Shown here one piece after another: positions 34,273 through 44,840 of a stretch of DNA of 64,000 nt (position 1 is its first letter; each line of letters opens with the position of its first letter). Source of the DNA: Pseudeuparius sepicola. Its lineage: Eukaryota; Arthropoda; Insecta; Coleoptera; Anthribidae. The position numbers and the translations under genes are program-made. The notes beneath the pieces were generated by a model. That model was given only the letters and a program-made list of their open reading frames with translations, did no database searches and was not told where the DNA came from. The stretch is from positions 48,979,223 through 49,043,222 of the forward strand of contig OY987303.1 in assembly GCA_963920635.1 (NCBI GenBank), written 5' to 3'.

Positions 34273-34399
34273 ACTCTGGTTGGTGATTGGTTGAACGAGT
34301 GGTTGAAAGCAATTCTAAAATTTTTGTAACGTTGTTTTTGATGGAAAAGGTAAAAATTGCCTCAACAGATTATAACACTTCGGCCCACGTTTGTAAATC

Positions 34400-35228
34400 G
34401 CCAAGGCAAATACCTTATTTTGAATAGTCCATTGTGGTCACTTTCAAATTTTGAAATGCACTTTTAAAATATTCGATTCCGGCAGGGTCAAGCTTAGTCT
34501 CTTCCTCGTTTAATAAAGTCCCTCTTGATACTTTTTCTAATATTCGTAATTGATTTTTTGCCTTTTTTAATACGTTTCGCAATTTATATACTTTACTTTT
34601 TTTAACTCTGTTGGCTTTGTACATGATCTTTTTGCTTGGAGATAAATTAGCTATTAGCCATTCTAGATTCCTTATATTTGTGTAATAAACTATCACGGCA
34701 CTGTTTTTAGGAGTAGTTTTGGAAGTAGTGGCAGAATCTGAATAAGTTAACTTACGTTTCACTTATTTAGATGTTGTGTGTGTGAAAGGGGCTGGTTCAA
34801 AAGAAACCGGGGATTGCTGTATTTCTATAGTTGTTTCTGCGACAGCGTCATTATTTATGTTTGAATCCTGAGCACTTAAGTTAGATTTAGATTGAATTCT
34901 TTCTGCATACGAATGTTCGATATGAGAGGATGCCGATGCTAGTGAATCTACGTTTTCAGAAAATCTAACAAGTCTTACCTTATCATAGCTACTGGTAAAA
35001 CTTTCCATATGGAAATGTTCTTCACAGATACAGGTACATTTTTTTATCAGAATAATTTAAATGCATGATATCACACCACAGCCTCTTCCTATATGTATTA
35101 GTCGGAAAAGTGAAAAATCTTTTATTTCTGTAAGATATGTTTGTCACTGGCCAATAGTAAATGTTTTTACAATGTAAAGCTGCACATCTGTACTTATATT
35201 CCCCTGGGGAAGCCATATTGGGCCACAC
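34400..35228 (-). pseudogene. THAP zinc-finger protein, broken (transposase-like or domesticated)
   Basis: The minus-strand start MASPGEYKYRCAALHCKN gives the first Cys pair of a C2CH THAP finger. RFFTFPTNTYRKRLWCDIM supplies the conserved Pro and Trp. The last pair, CEEHF, is in a shifted frame (near 35010), so the finger is split by a one-base frameshift. A Ser/Thr-rich linker (35008-34763) ends in an in-frame TAA after TTSK. The frame then resumes at 34762 with a Lys-rich coiled-coil-like segment (KVYKLRNVLKKAKNQLRILE). THAP fingers bind DNA and occur in P-type transposases and their domesticated relatives; I see no catalytic core here, so the origin is undecided. Confidence 0.65.
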
Positions 35229-36510
35229 ATTTACAACGTTTTATAAAATCCTAGGTACGGCTGGGGGTGCAAATCTATTATCTACTTGCAATACTTGCAT
35301 CACTAGGTCGATATCACAGTTGGATTGAGGTGAGCAGAGGTAACAGTTCTCCTGTCGGCATTCGCTCTATGGTACAATATTGATAATTATCCAAAAAATA
35401 CCTAAAAACATACACAACAATGCACATAATCCACAGAATAATTATGAATTGGTTAAAACTTGCAACAACCATTACTTACAGGGGCTTTCGAGTTGATACC
35501 TGAAAGGCTCAGTAAGATCGGAAAACAATAACTTCCTATAAAAAGGCTTTGACTTGAATGACCCCAAAAGATTTGTTGAAGGTTTATTGCAGAGGTAGGT
35601 ACTCACCGTTAGTATACAAATGATGTTAATATTATTAGCAGTGACAGCTACATTTTGCTATGCCTCTATTGCGATCTCTGGATTAAGTAGAACCTGGAAC
35701 GTATAACGAGAACACAACGCGAGTTAGTAATATATTCAAGTTGACTCGAATTATTAACCTTGTCTTGAGTTAACCCAGTATTTGGGGCATCAAGTTGCCC
35801 ATCGCTAGTTGTAAGTACGATAATAATAATCGTTTAGAGAAGATTATATTATTGTAAATATAAGCTAAAAAAAGTTACAAAGTATTATTAAACTATAAAA
35901 GTATTCCTGGGCTTTCAGCAAGTGCAAGTACCTACAAGAGCAGGCACAATCAATGTTATATTAAGTTAGTATTTGTACATTAATATACCTACCTATTATC
36001 TGTTGCAAAATCCTTATTAATTTCAGTTTTTGGTCTCTCTCTGTGTGTTTTACGTCGAGAACACCATTCTGTTTTACTCACAGATCAAATATACATATAT
36101 GGTTTCACCCTTGCACATCAAACTCGTGTTGTTATTTGGAACACAGAATGCACAGATTAAAAATATATTATAATAAAATTATTATAATTATTTGGAGCCT
36201 ACGACAAGTGCAAGGAAAAGTCAGACGACATCGTTGACATGCTTCCCTATTTACAGGACCTTTCGGAGCGTCTTATATTTGGGTTTGTCTATGATTCTGA
36301 TTATACGTACTATCGAGTGACTGACGAAGTCAACTGTCACACTTTCTCTCGATATGAAAATACATGTCGAATGGGAAATAACAATGTAGTATAATATTCA
36401 AGAACAACCGGATTTGACAACAGAGTATGTATGTAATTCCATAGGAAGAGAAGCGTTCCGAAAAAGGTGGCAGGATTTAACAATTCGCTTAAACGGTCTT
36501 GGTTAGTAAG
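35229..36510. other. Gene-free AT-rich stretch
   Basis: No recognised coding region. Small frames at 36043-36237 are unremarkable. Confidence 0.35.
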
Positions 36511-37309
36511 TAATTTTTGGTGCCACTACAATATATGCGTTCTACCGTCCGGTATCTACTACAGCGTGCGCTCTACCTGCGTTGGGTGCGCTCTACCTGT
36601 TAGCCGTCTAATTATTCCCTCTAAGAAATTGGGTACCTTTTGTTGTAGATTATCGGATTTAATTATTTACAATAAACATTAAAGGGTATAAATACTGTTA
36701 GTAACGTTCACTCTAGATTATAAACTATTTTGAGATTCAGCAACGATCATCGACCGAAAATGAAGCTAAGAGAGTTCTGCACTACTGTTGCCGCATCGGA
36801 AGAAACTGATGTCAACTTCTTGCAAGAATGCAATCTTATTGACGACGAAAATCAAATTGACCCTTGCCACAAGTGCGAATCACTGACACTGCAGAAGAGA
36901 AGAAGATTAAGGAATTGGGATTTTACACCCGTTTTTCGATGTCAACGGAAAGGGTGCCAAAAAACAAGAAGTATATAAGAAGAGAAAACAATATTTTCCA
37001 TTATACGGATTTAAATAACAGGGTAAACAGCAACTTGAAGTTATGTGAAAACTTCGAGTTAACGTTTTTATTTGTAATGGACGTGTCTCTGGTATATGTA
37101 AAGTTTTCAAACAAAGTGCAATTCTTTTATGCATTTTTCAATTTATTTAATTCCTCCTTGGGAAAAGCAAAATAATTTCATGTGCATACCTAATAAAAGT
37201 AATGTAGTTATAATAATTATAATAATTTCAGGTAGAGCGCACATTGTAGTTAAGTCAAGTTTAGGTAGAGCACTCATTTCTAGGCATATTGTAGTGGCAC
37301 CTAATTTTT
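36511..37309 (+). mobile_element. Merlin-family DNA transposon, 8-bp target duplication
   Basis: The element 36519-37301 (783 bp) starts GGTGCCACTACAATATATGC and ends with the near complement GCATATTGTAGTGGCACC. TAATTTTT flanks it on both sides (36511-36518 and 37302-37309). Inner repeats GTGCGCTCTACCTG / AGGTAGAGCGCAC extend the inverted repeat. It carries the first part of a Merlin/ISXO2-type transposase on the + strand. Missing catalytic parts make it non-autonomous. Confidence 0.85.
36760..37130 (+). pseudogene. Merlin (ISXO2-like) transposase, N-terminal half, frameshifted
   Basis: From ATG 36760 the frame gives MKLREFCTTVAASEETDVN, then LIDDENQIDPCHKCESLTL and PVFRCQRKGCQKTRS. The CxxC...CxxxxC pattern is the zinc ribbon typical of IS1016/Merlin transposases. 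At about 36965 the frame shifts, and the family sequence continues as NNIFHYTDLNNRVNSNLKL then ELTFLFV. The DDE catalytic domain that should follow is missing. Confidence 0.8.
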
Positions 37310-37499
37310 TGTCTATACCAAGTTTTTAGCAACTATTGAAAATGTTTTATTTTGTATTAAATATAGTCATGGGCGGATTACATAGAAAATCTTAAAAATA
37401 AAGTTTCACAGATATACCTAATAAATGCAACAAAAAACTGGAGGTGGTCTTCCCTTAGAAAACAAATTTAAAAAACCTGGAATCTAAGGCTTTGCAATT

Positions 37500-37961
37500 A
37501 ATGTGAAAATGAAGGTACCGGCGTCAAAGAAAATGGAGTAAGTAGCGTTTTTTTCATTGTTATGTTCACGATTGTACCTGGAAAATATATCCAAACTTGC
37601 CCAGGAACACCAGATTTCCGCTAAAATAAAGGACAATGCTCATGGTTCGACTACACAAAAATATGAAAAACCACAATCAACATCAAAAAGACACAATGAC
37701 CATGACTACGTTCCGCAAATACCCAAGAAATTAAAAAAAACTAGCACAGATGACAAAATGATGGAGGCGAATGGAGAGACATTGAACGTGCTAAAAAGTA
37801 TTGAAAATACCATCAGACAAGAATTAGGAGAAATAAATAAAATATTGGACACAAAGTTAATGCCATGTATTAAGTACAATTTTTTTGTTGCCATAAGCTT
37901 TGCAAGAATTATGATATTTGAGTTTATTTTTGTATTATTTTTATTTGCTTATTTTTTGTAA
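37500..37961 (+). CDS. Unrecognised Lys/Ser-rich ORF near Harbinger relic
   Basis: The 134-codon frame 37557-37961 contains a polar, Lys-rich middle (PQIPKKLKKTSTDDKMMEAN) and a helix-forming segment (LNVLKSIENTIRQELGEINK), then an unlikely hydrophobic tail that is probably not coding. An upstream ATG (37509, MKVPASKKME) ends at a GTAAGT, so a small intron to about 37575 is possible. Harbinger transposons often carry a second, Myb-like DNA-binding ORF, and a Harbinger transposase relic lies 440 bases away on the other strand. That link is speculative. Confidence 0.3.
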
Positions 37962-38399
37962 ACACTATTTTTTTAAAATATTAGATCGGATAACAGGGGT
38001 TTCATGTGACATTTTTTTCGCTATCAAACCTATAAATTGATTTCACAGTAGATGTTTTGTTTGCTTTGTGAATAAATTGATTTTTTTATTATAACAAATT
38101 TTTATTCCCTTAGCTACTTATTTAGCTACTTATTTATTTTCGGGCTAGTAGCAAGGTTTATATAGAAGAATAGGTAGTAATAAGTAAAACATTATTTGTT
38201 ACACATATTATATATCTTTATTCTAACTATAAATTAAAATAATGAATTACAATATCTGCACGAACTTGTCGTCCTTCATTTAAAAGGTTGTCGGCATTAT
38301 TCCCACCTTGATCCACATTCATATCTTGGTTTACAATATCTTCTTCGTCAAATGGAAATTGTATTGCTGTTCTTTCTCGATGAAGACATCGGAATCTCA
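37962..38399. other. AT-rich spacer between two convergent frames
   Basis: Nothing coding recognised; AATAAA/TTTATT motifs on both strands would suit convergent transcript ends. Confidence 0.3.
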
Positions 38400-39292
38400 T
38401 TTTAAGAAGCCCTATATATACACCTTTCTAGCTATTACTTACCGAACAGAGTGCATAATTGAATCTAGACTCTAGACTACCTTCTTCCGGATTTAAGAAT
38501 GGGGTTATTAAAATAGGCATCAATGGATGGCCAATGTCTCCAATTAACCACGTCCTGCGTTACTGCTGATTCACATTGAACCGATCGAGCAAATATCGTC
38601 ATAGAGCTGACAGACGCCATACAAATGAATCATGACTCGACCCGGGAAAATTAGCATTTGTGTTTAAAATTTTTAAGTTTGCATCACATACGATTTAAAG
38701 GTTGAGAGAATGAAACCCCTAACGATTAAGAAAATTATGTTCTTCAATTAATGGTTTCAAGATTGCTATACATGGGATTCATCAATCGCTCCAAGTACAC
38801 CGGGAAAATTAAATTTTCCCGTAATTTCCATTTGTTTCTCTGAGTGTCATAGGGAACTTAATATATTGTTCACTTAAATGTTCATGTGTCACATCACTGA
38901 TCTCATGAATACATGTAAAGAAAGAAAAATAATCAATATATAACACAAAGATTTATTTATCAATAAAATAATCGCTACCTCAAATCCGATAGATAGGCAT
39001 AAAAACGCAGTGCCGTGAGAAATTTTATTTCATTACATATTTTATTTATATACCTTCTTCGAACGAAATGAGGTGATATTTCATTAAATAAATTACGAGC
39101 CGCTAACTTATTCAACCTGAAAAGTTCTATAAACCTTTGTTCGTGCATGTTAAACTGATCAACTCTTGTTCTTATGATTCTTTGTTTCAAACGAAAATCC
39201 CGAACACCAACCTCATAGTTTTCTCGTCTTCGACGAAAATAGAGAGCCCGACACATGTTGACACGTTGTCTTCTTTGATGTGTCGACCGCAA
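38400..39292 (-). pseudogene. PIF/Harbinger transposase (HARBI1-like nuclease), decayed
   Basis: The N-terminal part is open (39292-38975): RRRRENYEVGVRDFRLKQRI, then FIELFRLNKLAARNLFNEI. Downstream on the same strand the family continues through stops and shifts: SDVTHEHLSEQYIKFPMT, FSRCTWSD (for the FPGVLGAIDGTH block), AILKPLIEEHNFLNR, GFHSLNLQIVCDANLKI, ANFPGSSHDSFVWRLSALH and finally GDIGHPLMPILITPFLNPEE. This order (IDGTH, FHS.N.Q.VCDA, FPGS.HDS..WR, GD.GYPL..WL.TP) is that of HARBI1-type DDE nucleases. Non-functional. Confidence 0.85.
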
Positions 39293-39395
39293 AATATATA
39301 GGTTAGTGTTGACTAAAATATGAAAGTTAACCGTTCAATACGACACTGTATCCGAAACTGAATTAGAGTCGCTCTTCTAATCGATGCGAGTCGAG

Positions 39396-39446
39396 TAACG
39401 GGTTGTGACTCGATTCGATACGGGTAATCAGAATTTGCCTGCTGAT
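39396..39446 (-). repeat. Inverted partner of 31996-32022
   Basis: Reverse complement reads ATCAGCAGGCAAATTCTGAT, identical to 31998 onward, followed in both copies by a TCGATTCGATA-like stretch. Could be terminal repeats of a 7.4-kb composite or simply two scattered copies; no matching duplication outside them. Confidence 0.5.
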
Positions 39447-39751
39447 ACGCTAGCAATGAACGAGGTTCAAGACATGTTAAAAGAGTCAGTAGAAAAAGAA
39501 CACAGGCCAGAGCGTGATCAACTCGTCATCAGCGACGGACTGTGCTCCTATTGGTCAGTCGATTGTAAACTCGTTGGACGCTACGTTCTGAACACAGGGA
39601 CGTACGGGGTTAGTTCAATTATTCGCAAATTACTGGAATGCTTATATTAATGATCGCTTTTAATTTACTTAATTGATAATTTTTAGGACACGGCTTAATA
39701 ATTTGCTGATAAAATTCAAACTTTTACTTCTAAAAAAACTACCAACAGAAA

Positions 39752-39995
39752 TAATTACGCAGTTCTAATTATCTTCACATCTGACGTCGTGATGAATCTC
39801 TAATGATGTAAGTTCATTAATACTCCGACCTTTGGTTCTATTGTGTTAACTACCTGGAAATACTGCCAACTTGTAATTAAATTCGCAGATAATATATATC
39901 TACCAACTATAAATTATTATGGTGCGAATGGCCACAGAAATTACGACAAATGAATAATGAACATACGTGACAATATTAATGTCGTTATAAGTTAT
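39752..39995 (+). repeat. Dispersed repeat A, copy 3
   Basis: See 31681-31915. Ends ATGAATAATGAACATACGTG. The 300 bases before it (39447-39751) hold an unrecognised 81-codon frame. Confidence 0.6.
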
Positions 39996-41399
39996 GTTTA
40001 AAATGGCAGCAAATCGAAAGTTTGAGGCGTGTATTTGTCGATTTGCAGAGCTGCTGAACTTCAGCCCGTAACTGGTTCTCTTAAAAGGGTCAAATTTTAT
40101 AGGATCCTAGACATATTAGGTTCGTTCCAACTGAACAAAAAAAACATGCAATGTAGAGTTGGCGCAAGCGCTGTGGTTAGCTATCCATTCCAACTCGATC
40201 TCGTATCGTTCAAGGACAGTTCATATCTTGTTCCAACAAAATGTTTGACCTTTTGGAAATTGTTTAGTGACAGTTCAATCAGAGTACGAATCGAATGTGC
40301 TGACCTGCGCAGTTGATTGTTTACACGTAAACTTAACCTATAAAAGAGAGTTTAGATGTTTCAGACGATTAGAGATTTATAAACGTTTATTGTTGAGAAT
40401 GTTCTGTGTGTCTCTGAAAATATGAGCGATATTGAAGGGAACAACAACTCTAAATTATGCTCACGGCGTTCCAATTATATTTCAGTTACAGAATGGTACA
40501 GAAATCGCGCCTGACCATTTTGTCGTCCACCATTCGATTCAAGAACGGTTCGTTGGCAGTCAAAACCCGCGAATTGCAACGAATCTAAAACAAAAGCAAA
40601 AACAAGTTTCAACCTACTAGATCATATATCGAGCGTTCATTTGAATTTAACCTCAAGTTAGCGCTGGAAATTCAAACGTACCTACGTCTTTTATAGGTTT
40701 CCGTTATTTTTGGGACACCAAGTAAAAGGAACACGCCCGATCTAGCGAAACAGCCGCCGTGGACCTACCTTTTTTTGGAGAAGGGGTGTGGTAATGAGAG
40801 AGTTTTTGGTGGTGACTTTTTGCTGTGTGTTGACAAGCTGCACAAGCATACGTCATGACAGGACGGGTTAAGGGTTTGAAGAGGAGTTGCTTTAATTGGG
40901 AGTTTGGAATTTTTGCGTAATACTGGAAATTCAGATTTGAAGATGTCTAGGACTTTTTGTTTGGTGTATTCAGAAGTTGAGAGAGCTGTATTGGTGGGCG
41001 CCTAAGTTTATTTAGATGGAGGGTGGGAGTGGTTGGACCTTCCGGTGCTGGAGCCACCCCTCTCTCATTATTTTATTATTGGTGCTATTCTAATTTTGAA
41101 CTGATTCTGACAGTTCAATCCACCCAGAACCAAAGAATTGAGAGTTGGTTGGAGCTGTAAAAACTGTTTGTTGAAACAACTGTTTTGGCAATTCAGTAGC
41201 CTTATGGTAAATTCTTGAAATCTATAAGATTCAACACATTATCTGAAATCATATCATAGTAGTAACAGGCAGGCATTTTTTGGCTTTCACTTTCATTGCA
41301 CGTAGTTTATTTATTTGCTTCCAGAGCTAACAATGATATTATTATCACATTTCTTCATTTTTGGATATTTAAGAATATATAGGTATACCTATCACAATG
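39996..41399. other. Gene-free stretch with possible old MITE
   Basis: The region 40105-40330 contains TTCGTTCCAACTGAAC, ATTCCAACTCGATC and CTTGTTCCAACAAAATG, short variants of the GTTGGAAC motif also seen at 800-895 upstream of the DD41D transposase. It may be an old relative of that element's end, but alignment is too weak to be sure. Confidence 0.3.
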
Positions 41400-41654
41400 T
41401 AAAGGTGGATTTATAAACTCGACGTTTGCGTTGGCGCTCGAAGTTGACGGTCACTTCGCAGTTTGCGTCCAGAAATGTGAACGACGGAACGTGAAAAAGA
41501 TGAAATTAGTTTATCTCGGACGGCATCGGACGCAGACGGCAGCATTCGACGGCATTTTATAAACGGTTGCACGTAAAATATTGGGATTGAATTTTCGACG
41601 CAAACGGCAACGGCGAGCGCCAATGCAAACGTCGAGTTTATAAATCCACCTTAA
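41400..41654. mobile_element. 249-bp Harbinger-type MITE, TAA duplication
   Basis: The element 41403-41651 begins AGGTGGATTTATAAACTCGA and ends TCGAGTTTATAAATCCACCT, flanked by TAA (41400-41402 and 41652-41654). A 3-bp TWA duplication is typical of PIF/Harbinger. Arms of about 38 bases, then weaker pairing (GACGGCA/CGACGC stretches). The interior is GC-richer than its surroundings. Confidence 0.85.
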
Positions 41655-42010
41655 CTGTAGAGTGAACTGACGTTGCAACTTGATTTTGACACTTTTCGCT
41701 TTTATCTCTCACGCAATCTTTCACAAACCTCGCCGATTTTCTGAGTTGACTGACAAACCACCGCAAACAACAAACCAATCTTATCTTAAAGTCTTATTTC
41801 TCACAGCTCTTTAATTATTATTTGGCGACCGGTTTCGTAAATTTTTCGTTACAATTACATCATCAAGCCTATAGAGCGATTATTATAATCTTATCATACA
41901 ATAAACATATACATACAATAACATTAGCACACATTTAAAGGTTAAAAAACATTTAAAATTATTGTTAAAAATATTACATAGTCTATATGGTGGTGTCTGA
42001 AATGCAGACA

Positions 42011-42535
42011 CTATCTTCCTACTGATGCCAAAGGTGTTTCTTCCTGTCTCCACATTCCATCGATGTTTGTATCTGAATCGACAAAACCTTGGGGACAATA
42101 TGCATTCGAGTTATTTTTATCAAACTCTGTTAGGCAATAATTGTGTAAGGCCACAACAGCTTTCACTATGTTGTCCACATTTTCAACTTTGGCATTTATT
42201 TCAGTTTTTAATATACGCCACCTCGCAACTAATATACCAAAACTGTTCTCAATAACCTGACGAGCTCTTGACAATCTGTAATTGAAAATGCGTTGCTTTG
42301 GACTAAGGTTTTTCCCAGGATAAGGTCTCATAATATACTTACTGTTTTAATGGAAATGCTTCAATGGCCACTATAAAATAAGGCATCTCCATATTTGTTT
42401 CTTGTAGAAGATCCGGATCTGGAATATTCATAGTATTGTCCTCCATCCTCTGTCCAAAAATACCAAGTCTATAAAAATGCCTCCATCACTCTGAGAACCA
42501 AGGGCGCCAATATCTATAGAGAGGCTAGAGCTTTA
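42011..42535 (-). pseudogene. Harbinger transposase C-terminal part, truncated
   Basis: Minus strand from 42535: IDIGALGSQSDGGIF, then in another frame NTMNIPDPDLLQETNM and EMPYFIVAIEAFPLK, then from 42331 MRPYPGKNLSPKQRIFNYRL, SRARQVIENSFGILVARWRI and VENVDNIVKAVVALHNYC. This is the second half of a Harbinger/ALP1-like DDE nuclease, distinct from the copy at 38400-39292 (different family branch). Two frameshifts. Its missing N-terminal half is replaced at 42535 by MULE sequence on the same strand. Confidence 0.85.
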
Positions 42536-42539
42536 AACA

Positions 42540-43326
42540 ACTTAATTTTGTTGTTAAAATCCACATCAGAGTCGTACATTCCTTTCAAACCAAGACTTTG
42601 TAATTTTCTATAAATACATTGACTAAAGTGGAAGAAACAACCAAAGTATGCAACATTCGAAAAAACCTCTCGTAGCGTTTTCATAACTGCTAATTATTGT
42701 AAATCAGTGCAGACTGACTTCATTGCTACCTGATCTTCGAAAAGATGTTGAAAATTTGAAAAATTCTCTTGTAGGTGCAGCTTTCTTTGTTAGGCGTTAA
42801 TATATAATAAAGGGTACGACAATATCACCTACAGTCCCATGAACAGTGTACAGCTGATAGAAGATAGAGGGAACAGTTTTAAACGTGCCGTCCATATACC
42901 ACATTTCGGAATCGGCCAAAAGTCTCAAGTTGTTAGCTGCCCCGAACATTAAAATCCTATTATCATCTTCGATGCCAGAATCTTGAATTAAAAAATTGAA
43001 GCCCTTGCTGTTTTTTATTAATTTCAGGTTAATATTATTGATTGGGCGGAGTAGGGAATAGCAGGATAATTATTATTCTTTGATTTTATATTTCTGATAG
43101 TTCTTCTTATTAAGGACATTGACGGCAAACGACATAGAGTAGTATCGGTGGAGGTGGAGGTTGCGTCTGCAATAATGTTTTGCGGGATATTTATGAACGT
43201 TGAAGCTCTCTTCCTACCGTCTTGGAGAACTTGATGCACTACCATACCATCATCCTTTCTCAAATTCCACACACTTCCAGTACGTACTACCACCGTACGA
43301 TTTATCTTTATAGTACAAATAACCAC
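42540..43326 (-). pseudogene. MULE transposase (FLYWCH-associated type), truncated
   Basis: From 43326: INRTVVVRTGSVWNLRKDD and a Thr/Ser-rich linker, then RLPSMSLIRRTIRNIKS, the conserved approach to the catalytic domain. About 42940-42830 gives ILMFGAANNLRLLADSEMWY then MDGTFKTVPSIFYQLYTVHG, the first-Asp motif of MULE transposases (W-x-DGTFKTVP). After frameshifts, 42680-42540 gives VFSNVAYFGCFFHFSQCIYR and KLQSLGLKGMYDSDVDFNNK, where GCxFHFxQ is a second conserved MULE block. The rest of the enzyme is cut off at the junction with the Harbinger relic. The FLYWCH finger itself is not visible. Confidence 0.8.
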
Positions 43327-43392
43327 TTAAATAGAGAATATTTTTAGCTCTTTCACTTTTTAGAAAACCTATTTTATCCATTTTTCTGTTTA

Positions 43393-43816
43393 TATACAGG
43401 GTGAGTCGAAGTTAAACCACCATACTCAAAATTTGAGTAGTATTTTTAAAAATAAATGGGGTTCTTCATATAACATTTTGTCCAAAAACGCTTCGTTTTT
43501 CATGAAAACGGTTAAGGTTTTCGTATTTTTACAAGAGACATTTTTTGTTCAAAATCGAATGTAATTTAATATACCGCTGTCTAAAATGCAGATTTTTCAT
43601 AATCGCCGTCCCAGAAAACAGTACCAATTTTCAACTCGATAGCATAAATGTAACCGAAAATACTAATTTTTTCTGTTTTTAAAAGAAAACTTTGACGCCC
43701 TGTATGTGGAAAACGAAGCGTTTTTGGACAGAATGTTATATGAAGAACCCCAATTATTTTTAAAAATACTACTCAAATTTTGAGTATGGCGGTTTAACTT
43801 CGACTCACCCTGTATA
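43393..43816. mobile_element. 420-bp MITE with ~105-bp inverted repeats, TA duplication
   Basis: The element 43395-43814 starts TACAGGGTGAGTCGAAGTTA and ends with the exact complement TAACTTCGACTCACCCTGTA, flanked by TA. Arms continue through CCATACTCAAAATTTGAGTA and AACATT-TGTCCAAAAACGC with few mismatches. Tc1/mariner-type mobilisation is inferred from TA. No coding capacity. Confidence 0.9.
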
Positions 43817-44290
43817 GCGGCATTTTTAAATACTAATAAATTAACAATAATAAGTACTTTTATTTTGACTTCAGACGAAACGAATGACAAATATTGGTTT
43901 CGGCATTGTTTAATTATTTTGTCCCTTGAGACGAAGATTTTATTTTAGCGCGAATCAAAGTTGGGAGGGGGGGGGATCGAAGATACCTGGATGATCGATA
44001 TTAATCGCGCCGATATCACAACATTGACGACATAGAAATGTAAAGCAAAACTATAAGTACTTTAGAAGGGATGTTGTTGTGGCATAGCATAGTAGGCAAA
44101 AATTGGCACTGATATTTTCAAAACCATACTTTTCCATGACGCTGTGCGTATACCGAACCTTGTAGCGATATCGTCCCCACCATTGGCATCGATCTGTTTA
44201 GGTCATTTTAGATTTCTTTCTAAAATCACTTAAATTGGGGGGTATTTTTTGTTATACCTAATAGTTATAATAAAAGAAACTACCTAAGTT

Positions 44291-44366
44291 TTTCGAAGAA
44301 TTGTTTTTCGAAGAATTGTTCTTCGAAGAATTATTGTTCTTGAAGAATTATTTTTCGAAGAATTTT
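44291..44366. repeat. Short tandem repeat of TTCGAAGAATT
   Basis: Four to five imperfect units of 15-19 bases built on TTCGAAGAATT. One junction reads GTTCTTGAAG, containing TTCnnGAA, the core of a heat-shock element; most others are TTCGAA without the two-base spacer. Confidence 0.75.
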
Positions 44367-44454
44367 CCGCAACCCTAATATATAGCATATACCACGCTCT
44401 GCTACTGGTAAAAATACCAGACTTATCAGCAGAAATCACCCGTATAAAATTCAG

Positions 44455-44840
44455 AAGTCGACGTTGACGTAGTCATGAAGGCAGCCAATAAGAAAGCGAG
44501 CGTAGCGATTTGATTGGTCGGCGTTTCGGAGATCCGCATGGAGCAGGCGTCGACGTGGGCCAGTTAGGCCAGTATAACCAGTGCCGTGCACGGAAATAAG
44601 GATTGAGCTTTATTTTACGGATTTTGGTTTTGTGTATAAATTGGTGTTGTTTTGTGTGTAACAAAATTATTGGTTTGCTTTGATATGAATTATTTATTTT
44701 TAGAGCATTTAAATAAAATTTGTTAAATATTATTAAGGGCCGCGCATCGCCTATGACTCGGTCTTGTTTTACAAAGCAAACGCTGCTAAAACATTTTTAT
44801 GCTGGTGCAAGTGAGTTTATTTATACCATACTTACATTCA
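44455..44840 (+). mobile_element. THAP-like transposon 5' region, copy B
   Basis: Copy of 14400-14830 in the same orientation. The ATG of copy A is ATT here (at about 44732), so the short frame is open only as an internal continuation (IKGRASPMTRSCFTKQ, KHFYAGASEF). It includes GTGCAA|GTGAGT at about 44805, a good splice donor at the point where the copies stop matching. That supports a first-exon structure. Confidence 0.55.

Noticed and set aside
31998..39446. A single 7.4-kb transposon bounded by ATCAGCAGGCAAATTCTGAT repeats
   Set aside because: No matching target duplication outside the two repeats, and the interior holds unrelated complete elements.
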